The notes under the pieces were generated by a model that was not told where the DNA came from, ran no database searches, and saw nothing but the letters and a program-made list of their open reading frames with translations. From Bacteroidales bacterium (GTDB lineage: Bacteria > Bacteroidota > Bacteroidia > Bacteroidales > JAFGHD01): DNA of 40,417 nt. Position numbers and translations under genes: made by a program. Positions within the stretch are counted from its first letter, which is position 1. Each line of letters begins with the position of its first letter. Below, piece by piece: positions 18,137 to 26,962 of this stretch. The stretch covers positions 1-40,417 of the forward strand of contig JAFGHD010000019.1 of NCBI GenBank assembly GCA_016939365.1, written 5' to 3'.

Positions 18137-18715
18137 ATGAAACGCATCAAAAGAACTGCCATCATCGCCCTTTTTCTGGCCTGGGCGGCCATCCAGAGCG
18201 GCTGCATCGGCTCATTCAGGCTGACGACCAACCTGTATGATTGGAACCGGAATGTAGGCGGCAAAGCGGCACAGGAACTGGTATTCCTGGCATTCATCAT
18301 TCTTCCGGTTTACGGAGTCACAACCTTCATTGACGCAGTGATCCTGAACACGATCGAATTCTGGGGCGGGGCCAACCCGGTATCCATGAATGAAGGTGAA
18401 TCCGATGTGCAGATCGTTCAGAGCGGTGAAGAAACCTACCGTATAACGGCCACAAAACATTGTTACCATCTGGAAGCGCTGGCAGGAGAGCGGGCGGGTG
18501 ATTCCTGCGATCTGGTCTGGAGTCCTGAGGAACAGGCATGGTACATGGAATACCATGGAGACCGCAGCAAGCTGGCCTGTCTGGGAGCAGATGGCATGCT
18601 CATGACCTTTTTCAGGCCTGACGGCAGGCAGATCAATGTGAATCCAGGTATGGTCAGCCGGAGTGCGATTGAGGCTGCGATACATCTCGAGACAGTCACC
18701 TTGCCGGCGCTGTAA
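18137..18715 (+). CDS. DUF3332 family lipoprotein
   Basis: 192 residues. The lipobox IQSGC puts the acylated cysteine at position 23. The conserved block GSFRLTTNLYDWNRNVGGKAAQELVFLAFIILPVYG...DAVILNTIEFWGGANPV is the DUF3332 signature. A beta-rich C-terminal half follows, with one hydrophobic segment near 50-70. No biochemical function is established for the family. Its last 20 nt overlap the 3' end of gldH on the opposite strand. Confidence 0.85.
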   Translation: MKRIKRTAIIALFLAWAAIQSGCIGSFRLTTNLYDWNRNVGGKAAQELVFLAFIILPVYGVTTFIDAVILNTIEFWGGANPVSMNEGESDVQIVQSGEETYRITATKHCYHLEALAGERAGDSCDLVWSPEEQAWYMEYHGDRSKLACLGADGMLMTFFRPDGRQINVNPGMVSRSAIEAAIHLETVTLPAL

Positions 18716-19235
18716 CCGGTTCAATGCTCCGGTCCCTCTCAATCCGTATTCCGATATCGGCGATCCCCTGCAGGGCAGTGTCACGCATGGCTTGCTGCAG
18801 CGTGAATGTGTAAGTGCCGGCTGAGGGAAAGATCACATCCCTTTTCAGGAGCACCTGCAGATTCCTGACATTTCCCATTCCCGATCCGAGCCATCGGCCA
18901 TCCGGGGATGCCAGTATACATTCCACCGTATCACGGGATCTTTTTCCGTCCGGATAACGGATCCCTATGAAAAGGAAAAGGTTGCTGTAACGGTAGGATG
19001 TGGTGTTCCTGATGTTGATGTAAAACATATGGGGAAAGAGAGTGTCCCTGATCTCTGTTGTAAAAGAGACAGGTTGATCAGGATACCATATTTCACCGGA
19101 TATGTGTTGGTATTCTTCATACATCCTGCCGGAATGACAGGCAGGCAGCAGGAGGCAGGCGAACAGAATGGGAATGAAGACCCGGGCCGGATCTGGTAAT
19201 GCCCTGCGATACCGGTTATATAATGAGATCTTCAT
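18696..19235 (-). CDS. gldH: Gliding motility lipoprotein GldH
   Basis: 179 residues from the ATG at 19235 (a TTG one codon upstream is the longest frame). The signal peptide ends in the lipobox LLPAC (ACHSG). The mature part is a beta-sandwich with YEEYQHISGEIWYPDQPVSF, YINIRNTTSYRYSNLFLFI and the C-terminal IADIGIRIER, matching GldH. GldH is required for gliding in Flavobacterium and occurs widely in T9SS-bearing Bacteroidota even where gliding is absent. It overlaps the end of ricT by 20 nt, the conserved ricT-gldH arrangement. The 3' ends of gldH and the DUF3332 gene overlap convergently by 20 nt. Confidence 0.87.
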   Translation of the reverse strand: MKISLYNRYRRALPDPARVFIPILFACLLLPACHSGRMYEEYQHISGEIWYPDQPVSFTTEIRDTLFPHMFYINIRNTTSYRYSNLFLFIGIRYPDGKRSRDTVECILASPDGRWLGSGMGNVRNLQVLLKRDVIFPSAGTYTFTLQQAMRDTALQGIADIGIRIERDRSIEPVTAPAR

Positions 19236-20334
19236 CAAAACGGCGGAGGTCTTCTTCGTCTGCCTGTACTCCCCAGTCGGTCTTTTGCTCTTTCTTCTCC
19301 GAGAAATCCTCCAGCTGTTCGGGGATATTGCCCGCGCGGTTCATCTTTATGATATCCCATGCTTTGGCGACAGGGATAGCCATCATGCTGGCGGAATCGG
19401 ACAGATAGGAATACCAGGCGATGCCTTTGAAAACATCCGCTTTCTGGAATTCCGCATCCCCTTTCCGGGTCTTCAGGATGATCTTTGAGTCCGGGAATTC
19501 CTTCAGGGCTTCCTGGTAAATATCGTTTTCGAAGTTCAGGCAACATTTCAGTTTACTGCACTGTCCGGCCAGTTTCTGGGGATTCAGGCTAAGTTGCTGG
19601 ATACGTGCATTATTGGTGGACACCGATTTGAAGCGGGTGAGCCATGTAACACAGCAGAGTTCCCTGCCGCATGAACCGATGCCACCCAGACGTGCGGCCT
19701 CCTGTCGTGCACCGATCTGCTTCATTTCAATACGAACCCGGAACTGCTCGGCAAGGACTTTGATCAGTTCCCTGAAATCCACGCGTTCATCAGCGGTATA
19801 GTAGAATATCGCCTTGGTCTGATCTCCCTGGTATTCCACATCATTCAGCTTCATCCTGAGCCCAAGGTCCTTAATGATCCCACGTGTTTTAAGCATCGTC
19901 TGGTCCTCGCGCCTCACTGCATTCACCCACTTCTCAATATCCACTACACGTGCATGGCGATAGACACGTTTCATATCCCCGACAGGGACGTCGAAGGCCT
20001 TTTTCCGCATCTGAAGCCTGACCACCTCGCCGGTCAGCGTAACGATTCCGATATCATGTCCGGGAGTAGATTCGACTGCTACCAAATCCCCCACAAGAAG
20101 CTTCATCCCTTTCGGTGATTTAAAGAAATCCTTTTTGCTGTTTTTAAACCTGACCTCCACGAAATCAAGGCTTTCACTATCGACAGGCAGGCGGATTTCC
20201 TTAAGCCAGTCCATGGCATCCAGCTTGACACTGCTGGAATGATATCTGAACTCTGTGGGTTGTTCTGAGGGTTCACCGCTGCAGCCCCGCGAAAAAAAAG
20301 GATTGTCATTCCAACCACACCGGTTTTTATTCAT
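19216..20334 (-). CDS. ricT: PSP1-domain protein RicT (YaaT-like)
   Basis: 372 residues. In Bacillus, RicT belongs to the RicA-RicF-RicT (Y) complex that carries Fe-S clusters and aids RNase Y maturation of mRNAs; its role in Bacteroidota is not defined. Family marks are VEVRFKNSKKDFF near the start, MKLLVGDLVAVES, the PSP1 domain (YTADERVDFRELIKVLAEQFRVRIEMKQIGARQEA), then GSCGRELCC and LAGQCSKLKCCLNFEN with cysteine pairs. The start at 20334 is chosen because the alternative ATG at 20355 lies inside the likely -7 box. The C-terminus is Lys/Glu-rich. Its end overlaps gldH; holB lies upstream. Confidence 0.92.
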   Translation of the reverse strand: MNKNRCGWNDNPFFSRGCSGEPSEQPTEFRYHSSSVKLDAMDWLKEIRLPVDSESLDFVEVRFKNSKKDFFKSPKGMKLLVGDLVAVESTPGHDIGIVTLTGEVVRLQMRKKAFDVPVGDMKRVYRHARVVDIEKWVNAVRREDQTMLKTRGIIKDLGLRMKLNDVEYQGDQTKAIFYYTADERVDFRELIKVLAEQFRVRIEMKQIGARQEAARLGGIGSCGRELCCVTWLTRFKSVSTNNARIQQLSLNPQKLAGQCSKLKCCLNFENDIYQEALKEFPDSKIILKTRKGDAEFQKADVFKGIAWYSYLSDSASMMAIPVAKAWDIIKMNRAGNIPEQLEDFSEKKEQKTDWGVQADEEDLRRFDEDLII

Positions 20335-20352
20335 TTCAACTCCAATTTTGTG

Positions 20353-20385
20353 CAAATGTATCCCAAATTGCGAACATCTGCCAAA
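20353..20385 (-). promoter_or_regulatory. Promoter of ricT-gldH
   Basis: On the minus strand, TTTG (20385-20382), 21 nt, then TACATTTG (20360-20353), an exact Bacteroidota -33/-7 pair. Transcription would begin about 12-15 nt before the ATG at 20334. The element covers the upstream ATG at 20355, so that codon cannot be the start of a transcript made from this promoter. Confidence 0.55.
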
Positions 20386-20519
20386 AAAAACAGTTATCCG
20401 CCCAATGATCCCTTGTCAGGATAAACAGTTCCCCTGGTCATTTGAACGACAATTTCAGATGGCGGATTGGGGTTGATGTTATCAGAATACAGCACCTCTT
20501 CCGGATCACAGGGATTTCA

Positions 20520-21656
20520 TCACCCACTTACTTCATGCAGGATATTTCCAATTTTAAGTGTCAGGTCAGTAAAGAGGATACCGGGATTTGCATTCCTTTC
20601 AACATGATGGATGGCCATTTGTACCTCTTGGGACAAGTGTGAAACATTTCCCGGGTGGACAAACTTCCTGAACTTTGACAGGAATTCCGTTTCCGAAGGT
20701 GACAACCTGACGACAGAGTCACCGGCTGCATGCAGGAGGAAGCTGTTCCTGAATACTTCGAGGGTATACTCCAGCAGGCTTTTTTGTCTTTCCCTTCCGA
20801 GTGCCGATATCTCCTGCACGAAATCCAGTATCTTTCTCACATTCCTGCTGTATGAGAGCCTCATCCACCGCTCGAACATCTCCTGATAGGGTTCCCCGGC
20901 CGTCTCCATTGAGGATCTGAGCACTGCCTCCCGGACATTTCCGCCGGCCTGGTCTGCGATGTTCCAGGCCTGCTGATCGGACAGTCCATGCACAGATTTG
21001 AGGAATGATGACAGGTCGGTTGTGGCCACCCTGGGAAACTTCATTTCCTGTGTCCGGGAAAGAATGGTGCTGATCACGAGTTCAGGATGCTCTGAAATCA
21101 GAATAAACAGGGTACTGTCGGGAGGCTCCTCCAGAATTTTGAGCAACCGGGGAGCGGCCTGGTGAAAGAGCTTTTCGATCATCCATACAACCATCACCTT
21201 ATAATTCCCTTCATAGCTTGTGTAATTCAGCAAACGGATGATTTCCTGGCAGTCCTCCGTATTGATATAAGCCTGTTTCCGGTCAATACCCGAATGGTCA
21301 TACCAGTCGTGAAGGTTGATGTATGCTTTCTGCTTCAGGAGCAGTTCCCGCCATTTGTGGATGAAGTAGCGGCTTGCAGGATCTTCCACCTCCCTGGTGG
21401 AAGTTACGGGAAAGATAAAATGAAGGTCGGGGTGCACCAGTTTATTGTATTTGATACAAGAGGGACACACCCCGCAACTGTCTCCATCAGACCTTGCGGT
21501 ACAGTTGAGATACTGCCCGTAAGCCAGTGCCGTGGCCAGCTTACCGCTGCCTTCCGGCCCCGTAAAAAGCTGTGCATGAGGCACCCTTCCGGACCGGATG
21601 GTGTTCAGCAACCGTTCCTTCACCTGTTTCTGGCCGACAACATCTGAAAACTTCAT
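20520..21656 (-). CDS. holB: DNA polymerase III subunit delta prime
   Basis: 378 residues, the clamp-loader subunit that helps place the sliding clamp during replication. The AAA+ domain has a Walker A-like GPEGSGKLA (33-41), a four-cysteine zinc module (Cys52, 61, 64, 67), LLKILEEPPDSTLFILISE and sensor-region ISTILSRTQ. The C-terminal helical collar begins near 215. The length is typical. It is followed by ricT on the same strand with 185 nt between, where ricT has its own promoter. The holB-ricT-gldH order is common in Bacteroidota as far as I recall. Confidence 0.9.
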   Translation of the reverse strand: MKFSDVVGQKQVKERLLNTIRSGRVPHAQLFTGPEGSGKLATALAYGQYLNCTARSDGDSCGVCPSCIKYNKLVHPDLHFIFPVTSTREVEDPASRYFIHKWRELLLKQKAYINLHDWYDHSGIDRKQAYINTEDCQEIIRLLNYTSYEGNYKVMVVWMIEKLFHQAAPRLLKILEEPPDSTLFILISEHPELVISTILSRTQEMKFPRVATTDLSSFLKSVHGLSDQQAWNIADQAGGNVREAVLRSSMETAGEPYQEMFERWMRLSYSRNVRKILDFVQEISALGRERQKSLLEYTLEVFRNSFLLHAAGDSVVRLSPSETEFLSKFRKFVHPGNVSHLSQEVQMAIHHVERNANPGILFTDLTLKIGNILHEVSG

Positions 21657-21788
21657 CCTTATCTGCTTAACAGGTACAATGCGAATTCAACAGACTTCCG
21701 ATGGAAATGTGACTTCATTCAACCCGCCGGTCTTTCTGCAACCGAAACCGGAACGGGTGAGGAATATTTTCCATACCGGCAGAATGTA

Positions 21789-24617
21789 TTACGGGATGAT
21801 CAGGCTGCCGCTTTTCCGGTAGCTTCCCGCAACCAGGCGGTACACAAAAACACCTTTCGTCAGTTTCCTGCCCGCTTCATCACAAGCATCCCAGAATATC
21901 TTCCCATCTCCCTGCATCCATTCATTTGCCAGCAGGTTCCTGACCAGGTTCCCGTTGGCGGAAAAAACATCAAGATTTACCTGAACCCGCACAGGAATAT
22001 GAAATGAAAATGTGAAACCTTCACGGGAGGGGTTCGGGAAAACCACTGCATCCAATTCCCTACGGGAGGTTGCATGGCCAGGTATGCCCAATCCGATGAG
22101 AGGCGTTTCAAGCTTCTTGTCGGTATAGATATGGCTTTCGCCGGGCTGCAGTGTCAGTATTTCAGTGGTGGTGGACACGGTGATGGAATCTCCGCTGAAA
22201 TAATCGTACCATTTGCCAGGGTGCTGAAAACCCGAAATGATCTCTTTTTCCACCACATCAAAATTTCCCAGGATGGTCACGTTCATATCCGGGTGGTTCA
22301 GATTGATGCGTTTTACAGCTCCAGATACGGCGAGGGTAAAGTCTTCAGTCCGGAAGGCAGGTTCGTTCACTTTAAGCCGGATCAGTTCAGCATAGAAATC
22401 ATGGAGGTACTTTCTCCGGGCATCCTGGTAATAATCCCACCGGATGGGTTTCGGGCCGGTTCGGCCGTTGAAGTCTATCGTATAATCGTAACCCATTTCA
22501 CCGAACTGCCAGATCATCTTCGGTCCCGGTATGGTAAAGAAGAAGCTTGCGGCCAGTTGCATCCGCCTGAGGGCCAGGGTGGTGTCACGTGTATCGTGTG
22601 AGGGATTGCTGAAGTTGCCGTAGACATAGTTTTTATACATCAGCCGTTCTTCATCATGGCTTTCCATATAGGTTACCAGATGCGGGTCATCCCAACCCCT
22701 GGCTTCATAGGAACCCCAGGTGAGATCCGATCCTCCCGTCCAGCCCATGGCGGCATCCGAATACTCGGAGTTCATTTTGCCCCAGGTCATCATACCATAA
22801 TCAGCCAGGATCTTCTCCTCGCTGTTATCGGCGAAATGCTCCAGGATCACATAGGCATCAGGGTTAACCGCCCATACCGTGTCTGCATAGGCTTTCAGGA
22901 TACTCACCCTGGTCGGGTCATACTGGCCCCACAATCCGGTGTTTCCCAGTGTATTGGTCTGGGTGAAACCCTTTGAGAGATCGAAACGGTAGCCATCGAC
23001 ACGATACTCTTCCAGCCAGTATCTGAGCGCCCTGCCGATATACTTCCGTGTAGCGAGGCTTTCATGGTTCATGTCATAGCCGACATTAAAATCGTGCTTC
23101 GGAACAGGATTGTAATAGGGGCTGTTCTGGGCAGGCCGGTTGTTCTCTGCATCCCAGTATAGTTTCACATAAGGCGAAGTGCCGAACGAATGGTTGTAAA
23201 CCACATCGAGTATTACTGCAATTCCTTCAGAATGGCATACATCAATGAAATGCTTGAGATCACTGGCGGGGCCGTAATACTTATCCGGTGCAAAATAGTA
23301 ATTGGGATTATATCCCCAGCTGATATTTCCCTCGAATTCGTTTACAGGCATTAGTTCAATAGCATTGATACCCAGATTCTTAAGATACCCAAGAGTGTCG
23401 ATGAGCGATTGCCAGGTATGTTCTTCCGTGAAATCCCTCAGCAACAGTTCATAGATCACCAGATCGGTCACATCGGGAGGTGTAAAATTCTGTACCGCCC
23501 AGTTGTAGGATTCCTGTTCCGTCTGCAGGACAGTAGCCACACCGGTTGTTTTACCGAAGGGATAAGGCAGGATACCCGGGTAGGTCTCCCCGCCGATCCA
23601 TTTATCATTCCAGGGATCGCTCACTTTTGTGGCATAAGGATCGCCGATCCGGATCTCACCGTCCACCCAGTACTGGAAAATATACTCCTTTCCCGGTTCG
23701 AGGTCATCGAGCTGGACCCAGTAACGGTAACCGTCGGAAGTGCGGTACATATAGTTGGAGGAATCCACTTCCCAGTCACTGAAGTCTCCGATGGCAAAGG
23801 CATATTCATGGTAAGGCGCGTACAGGGAGAGTATCACGGTCTGGTCATCAAGATAGTTAATTCCGTCAATGATGTCTGCCGGGGGGTCCTGAACAACGAC
23901 GGGCTTCCTGACGTAGTAATAAAACGAATCGGCCACCCATCCTGTATCATTGCTGGCTTCCACCCTCACCCAGTACTTTCCGTAATCGAACGCAATAAGG
24001 GTATCGGATATCTCATCCGTGCCGTTCACCTGCTGGATCAGGGTGTTGTTGACGAAGAGGGCAAGTGTATCGGCAAAAGAGGCCTTTGCCACAACCTCAA
24101 TAGTGTCATTCAGTTCAACCAGAAGGGATTCTTCGGGTTTGGAGAAATAGACATTCAGACCTGGTTCAAAAAGGTCAATAAAAATATCTCCTCCATCGGA
24201 TGTTTTCCCTTCGAGCCACTGCCCGTTGACCTGTTCGGAGCTTCTGAACACAAAGGCCATCTGCAGGATGTCCTCACCGGCAGGCACCCCATAGTAATCG
24301 ATGATGCTGGGGCCGATCTCGAGTTCATAAAGGTCGGTTCCGATCCGGTTCAGTTTGGTATCGGGGGTGTTCTGGCCCCATTGGGTCTTGACATATTTCC
24401 AGTCGGACGGTGTGGTGCTGAATTCGGTGATCACGCCCGTATGGGCATATACATCCCCGGTATAACCTGCCAGACCGCCGCTGCCCTGTGTGGCATCAAA
24501 GGTTAGGGTTACCGGCATGCTTGTTACCGGGAAAGGTGGTTCCGTTGTAACGATCTGCGCGGAAAGGATGATGGGGATTATCGCTGAAATGAAGAATGAG
24601 CATATTTTTGTTATCAT
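21789..24617 (-). CDS. Secreted GH13 alpha-amylase-type enzyme, T9SS-sorted
   Basis: 942 residues. Signal peptide 1-20; N-terminal beta-sandwich about 24-150 that resembles the first domain of the neighbouring modular protein; Ig-like linker about 155-240; CBM48/E-set-like domain about 255-345; GH13 barrel about 385-745; C-terminal beta domain to about 835; T9SS type A sorting domain from VVFPNPSREG (858) with GVFVYRLVAG. Catalytic residues: Asp546 (DGYRFDLSK), Glu593 (ILEHFADN), His654-Asp655 (MESHDEERL); region I is DVVYNHSFG (471-479). It should hydrolyse alpha-glucans outside the cell. The E-set domain and YYGVPAG-type N-terminus suggest branched or long glucans, which is inference. It is transcribed leftward with the modular protein, 196 nt apart with a terminator between. 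Confidence 0.92.
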   Translation of the reverse strand: MITKICSFFISAIIPIILSAQIVTTEPPFPVTSMPVTLTFDATQGSGGLAGYTGDVYAHTGVITEFSTTPSDWKYVKTQWGQNTPDTKLNRIGTDLYELEIGPSIIDYYGVPAGEDILQMAFVFRSSEQVNGQWLEGKTSDGGDIFIDLFEPGLNVYFSKPEESLLVELNDTIEVVAKASFADTLALFVNNTLIQQVNGTDEISDTLIAFDYGKYWVRVEASNDTGWVADSFYYYVRKPVVVQDPPADIIDGINYLDDQTVILSLYAPYHEYAFAIGDFSDWEVDSSNYMYRTSDGYRYWVQLDDLEPGKEYIFQYWVDGEIRIGDPYATKVSDPWNDKWIGGETYPGILPYPFGKTTGVATVLQTEQESYNWAVQNFTPPDVTDLVIYELLLRDFTEEHTWQSLIDTLGYLKNLGINAIELMPVNEFEGNISWGYNPNYYFAPDKYYGPASDLKHFIDVCHSEGIAVILDVVYNHSFGTSPYVKLYWDAENNRPAQNSPYYNPVPKHDFNVGYDMNHESLATRKYIGRALRYWLEEYRVDGYRFDLSKGFTQTNTLGNTGLWGQYDPTRVSILKAYADTVWAVNPDAYVILEHFADNSEEKILADYGMMTWGKMNSEYSDAAMGWTGGSDLTWGSYEARGWDDPHLVTYMESHDEERLMYKNYVYGNFSNPSHDTRDTTLALRRMQLAASFFFTIPGPKMIWQFGEMGYDYTIDFNGRTGPKPIRWDYYQDARRKYLHDFYAELIRLKVNEPAFRTEDFTLAVSGAVKRINLNHPDMNVTILGNFDVVEKEIISGFQHPGKWYDYFSGDSITVSTTTEILTLQPGESHIYTDKKLETPLIGLGIPGHATSRRELDAVVFPNPSREGFTFSFHIPVRVQVNLDVFSANGNLVRNLLANEWMQGDGKIFWDACDEAGRKLTKGVFVYRLVAGSYRKSGSLIIP

Positions 24618-24770
24618 GGTCAGATAAATAATAAATCATTAATTATTGATAATCAGTGTAATATATGGTAAAAAATATCCCTCCATGAGGGTAGTCAATG
24701 ATTGAACTGATTGACACAGATTAATCAAGTTTATGGGAGGGCAAAAATAGTACCATTTTTCACAATATAA

Positions 24771-24795
24771 AAAGCCCGGTTTATGGCCGGGCTTT
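24771..24795 (-). terminator. Intrinsic terminator after the modular T9SS protein gene
   Basis: AAAGCCCGG (24771-24779) pairs perfectly with CCGGGCTTT (24787-24795) around a 7-nt loop. On the minus strand the stem is followed by TTTTTATATT. It lies 19 nt past the stop of the 665-residue gene, and so limits read-through to the amylase gene behind it. Confidence 0.8.
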
Positions 24796-24813
24796 CCATT
24801 CATCAGAAAAGTG

Positions 24814-26811
24814 CTAATTTTTAATGATCTTAAATGTTCTGGATGAGTTGTCCTTACTTACGATCACAACGAAATATATTCCCGGGTTCCAGTTTGAAGT
24901 GCTGACAGTGAACTGGTCACTATGAAGTTTTTCGAGCGATTCAACTTCCTGTCCAAGAATATTATGCACATTGACAACGGTAAGGTTTCCTGCATTTTCA
25001 AAATAAAGGTTATTCTGAACGGGATTGGGAAAGATGGTCACCTCATCGAGTGTAATTTTACCCAATCCGGCAGTACCAACCTGATAAGAAACGACTGACA
25101 CTTGAAGACCGGTGTCTGGCCAAATGGTAGAAACCGGTGTAACCTCAAACACCAGGTACTTTCCTTCATCGTCAGTGGCCACGTCATAGGTAATTGATGT
25201 GGCACCTGTAATGGCCACCTTGTCGCTGCCATCCGGTTCAAGGGCGATATACCACTGGTAAAGTGAAGTGCCTTCCGGATCGCCGTTGGGATCGAAATAG
25301 GTGTATACACCGGTTATGGTGTTACCCGGATCCACCGCGCCGTCGATAGAAAGTTCGTACGCATAGGGGGCATAGGGTTCTGCGATGATGTTGTACACTA
25401 CCTGCACCAGGTTCTGTACGCCACCGGTGGTGTCCTGGGCGGTGAACTGCCGGTTGGGTCCTCCCGATGGAAACTCGGAAGTGGCCCAGTCGCCATTCAT
25501 TCTGAACTTGAATTCAATGAAGGGGAAGGCAGTATCGATCAGCATGTTGATCGTGTAAACCCCTGCAGGAGTCCAGTCGCGGTCGAACAGCACGCTATGG
25601 CCACCCCATCCGTTCATGCTGCCTGCAATATCGAGGTAGTCGGTGCCGGGGACAAAATTTCCTGCTGTGATCTCGGTGTTCATGTCCACCTCGAAGGTGA
25701 CAGGCCAGGTGTTCGGATTGTAATCATTGTAGACATGATCCAGGGTGAGCGGGTAGTCGGTCGCCCAGGTCATCCTGTTGGGACCGCCGTTCGGAAATTC
25801 AGATGTATTCCAGTCGCCGTTGATGCGGAACTTGTATTCAACGACACTGTTGGCATCCACGGAATATGTGATGGAGAAGACATTATCGCCGATATCCGTC
25901 ATGGGTTCGGAACCGCTCCATCCGTTTATGGTGCCGGCAATATCCACAAAATCAGCCGGCGGATCGAACAGACCCTGGTCCATCCAGTAAGTCATATCGA
26001 CATTGAAGGTGATCTGTCCCAGGGCTTCATCATTCCACCAGACATCAATGGTCACCGTGCCGGCCACCGCCGTGAACTGACGCTGTACCGTTTCATACTG
26101 ATCGGCATTGATCCTGAATTTGAACTGATAAAGGGTTCCCTCTGTAAATCCTTCCTCAACCAGCACTTCGTAGATCTTGTCCTGGTCGAAATCGACGAGC
26201 TCGGTGACTCCCACGTCGGTGATATCCACATACAAGGCATCGCTGACCGGGTCGAAATTACCGTCATTGATCATCTTGGTCATGTTGCAGATGAACTTAG
26301 CCTTGGGGGTTCCGGCCTCATAGTTCAGGGGGATGAAGAAATCCTTGCATCCGCCGTTGACCAGGTCGAAGTCACGGCCGTCCTGGTCCCAGTTGGTCCC
26401 ATTGTTGAACACGGCACAGATCTGCGTTACCACAGTGCCTTCCTCGATATTATAGTAGGCTGCGGCCGATGGTGAAAAGGTGATGGAGTATTTGCCGTCG
26501 CCTGTAGGTTCCAGGGTGGTTGCCTGACCGTTGGCGCCGGTGCTGTTGAACTCGATCACATTTTGCCAGTTTAATCCTGATATCAGTGTGACGCCGGAGT
26601 GAATGGCAACCGAAGGAAGACCGGTAAGGGGGGCATTCAAATAACATGCTTCTGCCGGATCAAAGATAAGGGTCAGCTCATCGAAGATGGTGGCATCCGG
26701 CGGCTCGATGGTAATGGCCGCTGGCATCTGCGCATAAACGCCGGAGGCTGCCCACATGACCGCCAGGGTCATGACCAGCCTGCCCAAATGGTTTGAAATC
26801 GTTCTCTTCAT
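24814..26811 (-). CDS. Modular secreted glucan-binding-like protein, T9SS-sorted
   Basis: 665 residues. Signal peptide 1-27. Residues 33-163 share the layout of the N-terminal domain of the neighbouring GH13 enzyme (EPPDATIFDELTLIFD at the start, IPL at the end). Three related beta-sandwich repeats follow: about 169-260, 265-365 and 369-475. The last two contain the near-identical 16-residue motif NGDW(N/A)TSEFP(N/S)GGPNR (331-346, 439-454) and DFVDIAGTINGW / DYLDIAGSMNGW, which recall starch-binding CBM20/48-like folds and the SusE/SusF style of repeated binding domains. An Ig-like domain (about 478-580) and a T9SS type A domain (VTIFPNPVQN, GIYFVVIV) end it. No catalytic motif. Its likely role is binding glucan at the surface; direct binding is inference. 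Confidence 0.85.
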   Translation of the reverse strand: MKRTISNHLGRLVMTLAVMWAASGVYAQMPAAITIEPPDATIFDELTLIFDPAEACYLNAPLTGLPSVAIHSGVTLISGLNWQNVIEFNSTGANGQATTLEPTGDGKYSITFSPSAAAYYNIEEGTVVTQICAVFNNGTNWDQDGRDFDLVNGGCKDFFIPLNYEAGTPKAKFICNMTKMINDGNFDPVSDALYVDITDVGVTELVDFDQDKIYEVLVEEGFTEGTLYQFKFRINADQYETVQRQFTAVAGTVTIDVWWNDEALGQITFNVDMTYWMDQGLFDPPADFVDIAGTINGWSGSEPMTDIGDNVFSITYSVDANSVVEYKFRINGDWNTSEFPNGGPNRMTWATDYPLTLDHVYNDYNPNTWPVTFEVDMNTEITAGNFVPGTDYLDIAGSMNGWGGHSVLFDRDWTPAGVYTINMLIDTAFPFIEFKFRMNGDWATSEFPSGGPNRQFTAQDTTGGVQNLVQVVYNIIAEPYAPYAYELSIDGAVDPGNTITGVYTYFDPNGDPEGTSLYQWYIALEPDGSDKVAITGATSITYDVATDDEGKYLVFEVTPVSTIWPDTGLQVSVVSYQVGTAGLGKITLDEVTIFPNPVQNNLYFENAGNLTVVNVHNILGQEVESLEKLHSDQFTVSTSNWNPGIYFVVIVSKDNSSRTFKIIKN

Positions 26812-26832
26812 ATTGCTTTGCTTTAAAAGTGA

Positions 26833-26860
26833 TTGAAATAATGATTAATTGCTAACTTTG
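26833..26860 (+). promoter_or_regulatory. Putative promoter of the barrel-susC-susD-GH13 operon
   Basis: TTG (26833-26835), 17 nt, TAACTTTG (26853-26860), an exact -7 box in the 151-nt divergent gap of the glucan locus. It implies a leader of about 95 nt before the ATG at 26963. No binding site for a known regulator can be named. Confidence 0.45.
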
Positions 26861-26962
26861 CATCTCATACCAATTAAAACCCAAAAGCCTGATTACATGA
26901 TGGATGATCATTCTTTCAGTTTTGGATTATGATACACAAAGATAACCAAATAATTAGTATTT

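Noticed and set aside
23409-24506. 365-codon open frame on the plus strand
   Set aside because: It is the antisense shadow of the GH13 gene, whose catalytic motifs and domains are intact on the minus strand. No motif or signal is present in this frame.
24679-24691. CCCTC-CAT-GAGGG hairpin upstream of the GH13 gene
   Set aside because: The stem is only five base pairs and there is no T-run; it is too weak to call as a terminator or operator.
25597-26475. 292-codon open frame on the plus strand
   Set aside because: It is the antisense of the modular T9SS protein, which has a signal peptide, repeats and a sorting domain.
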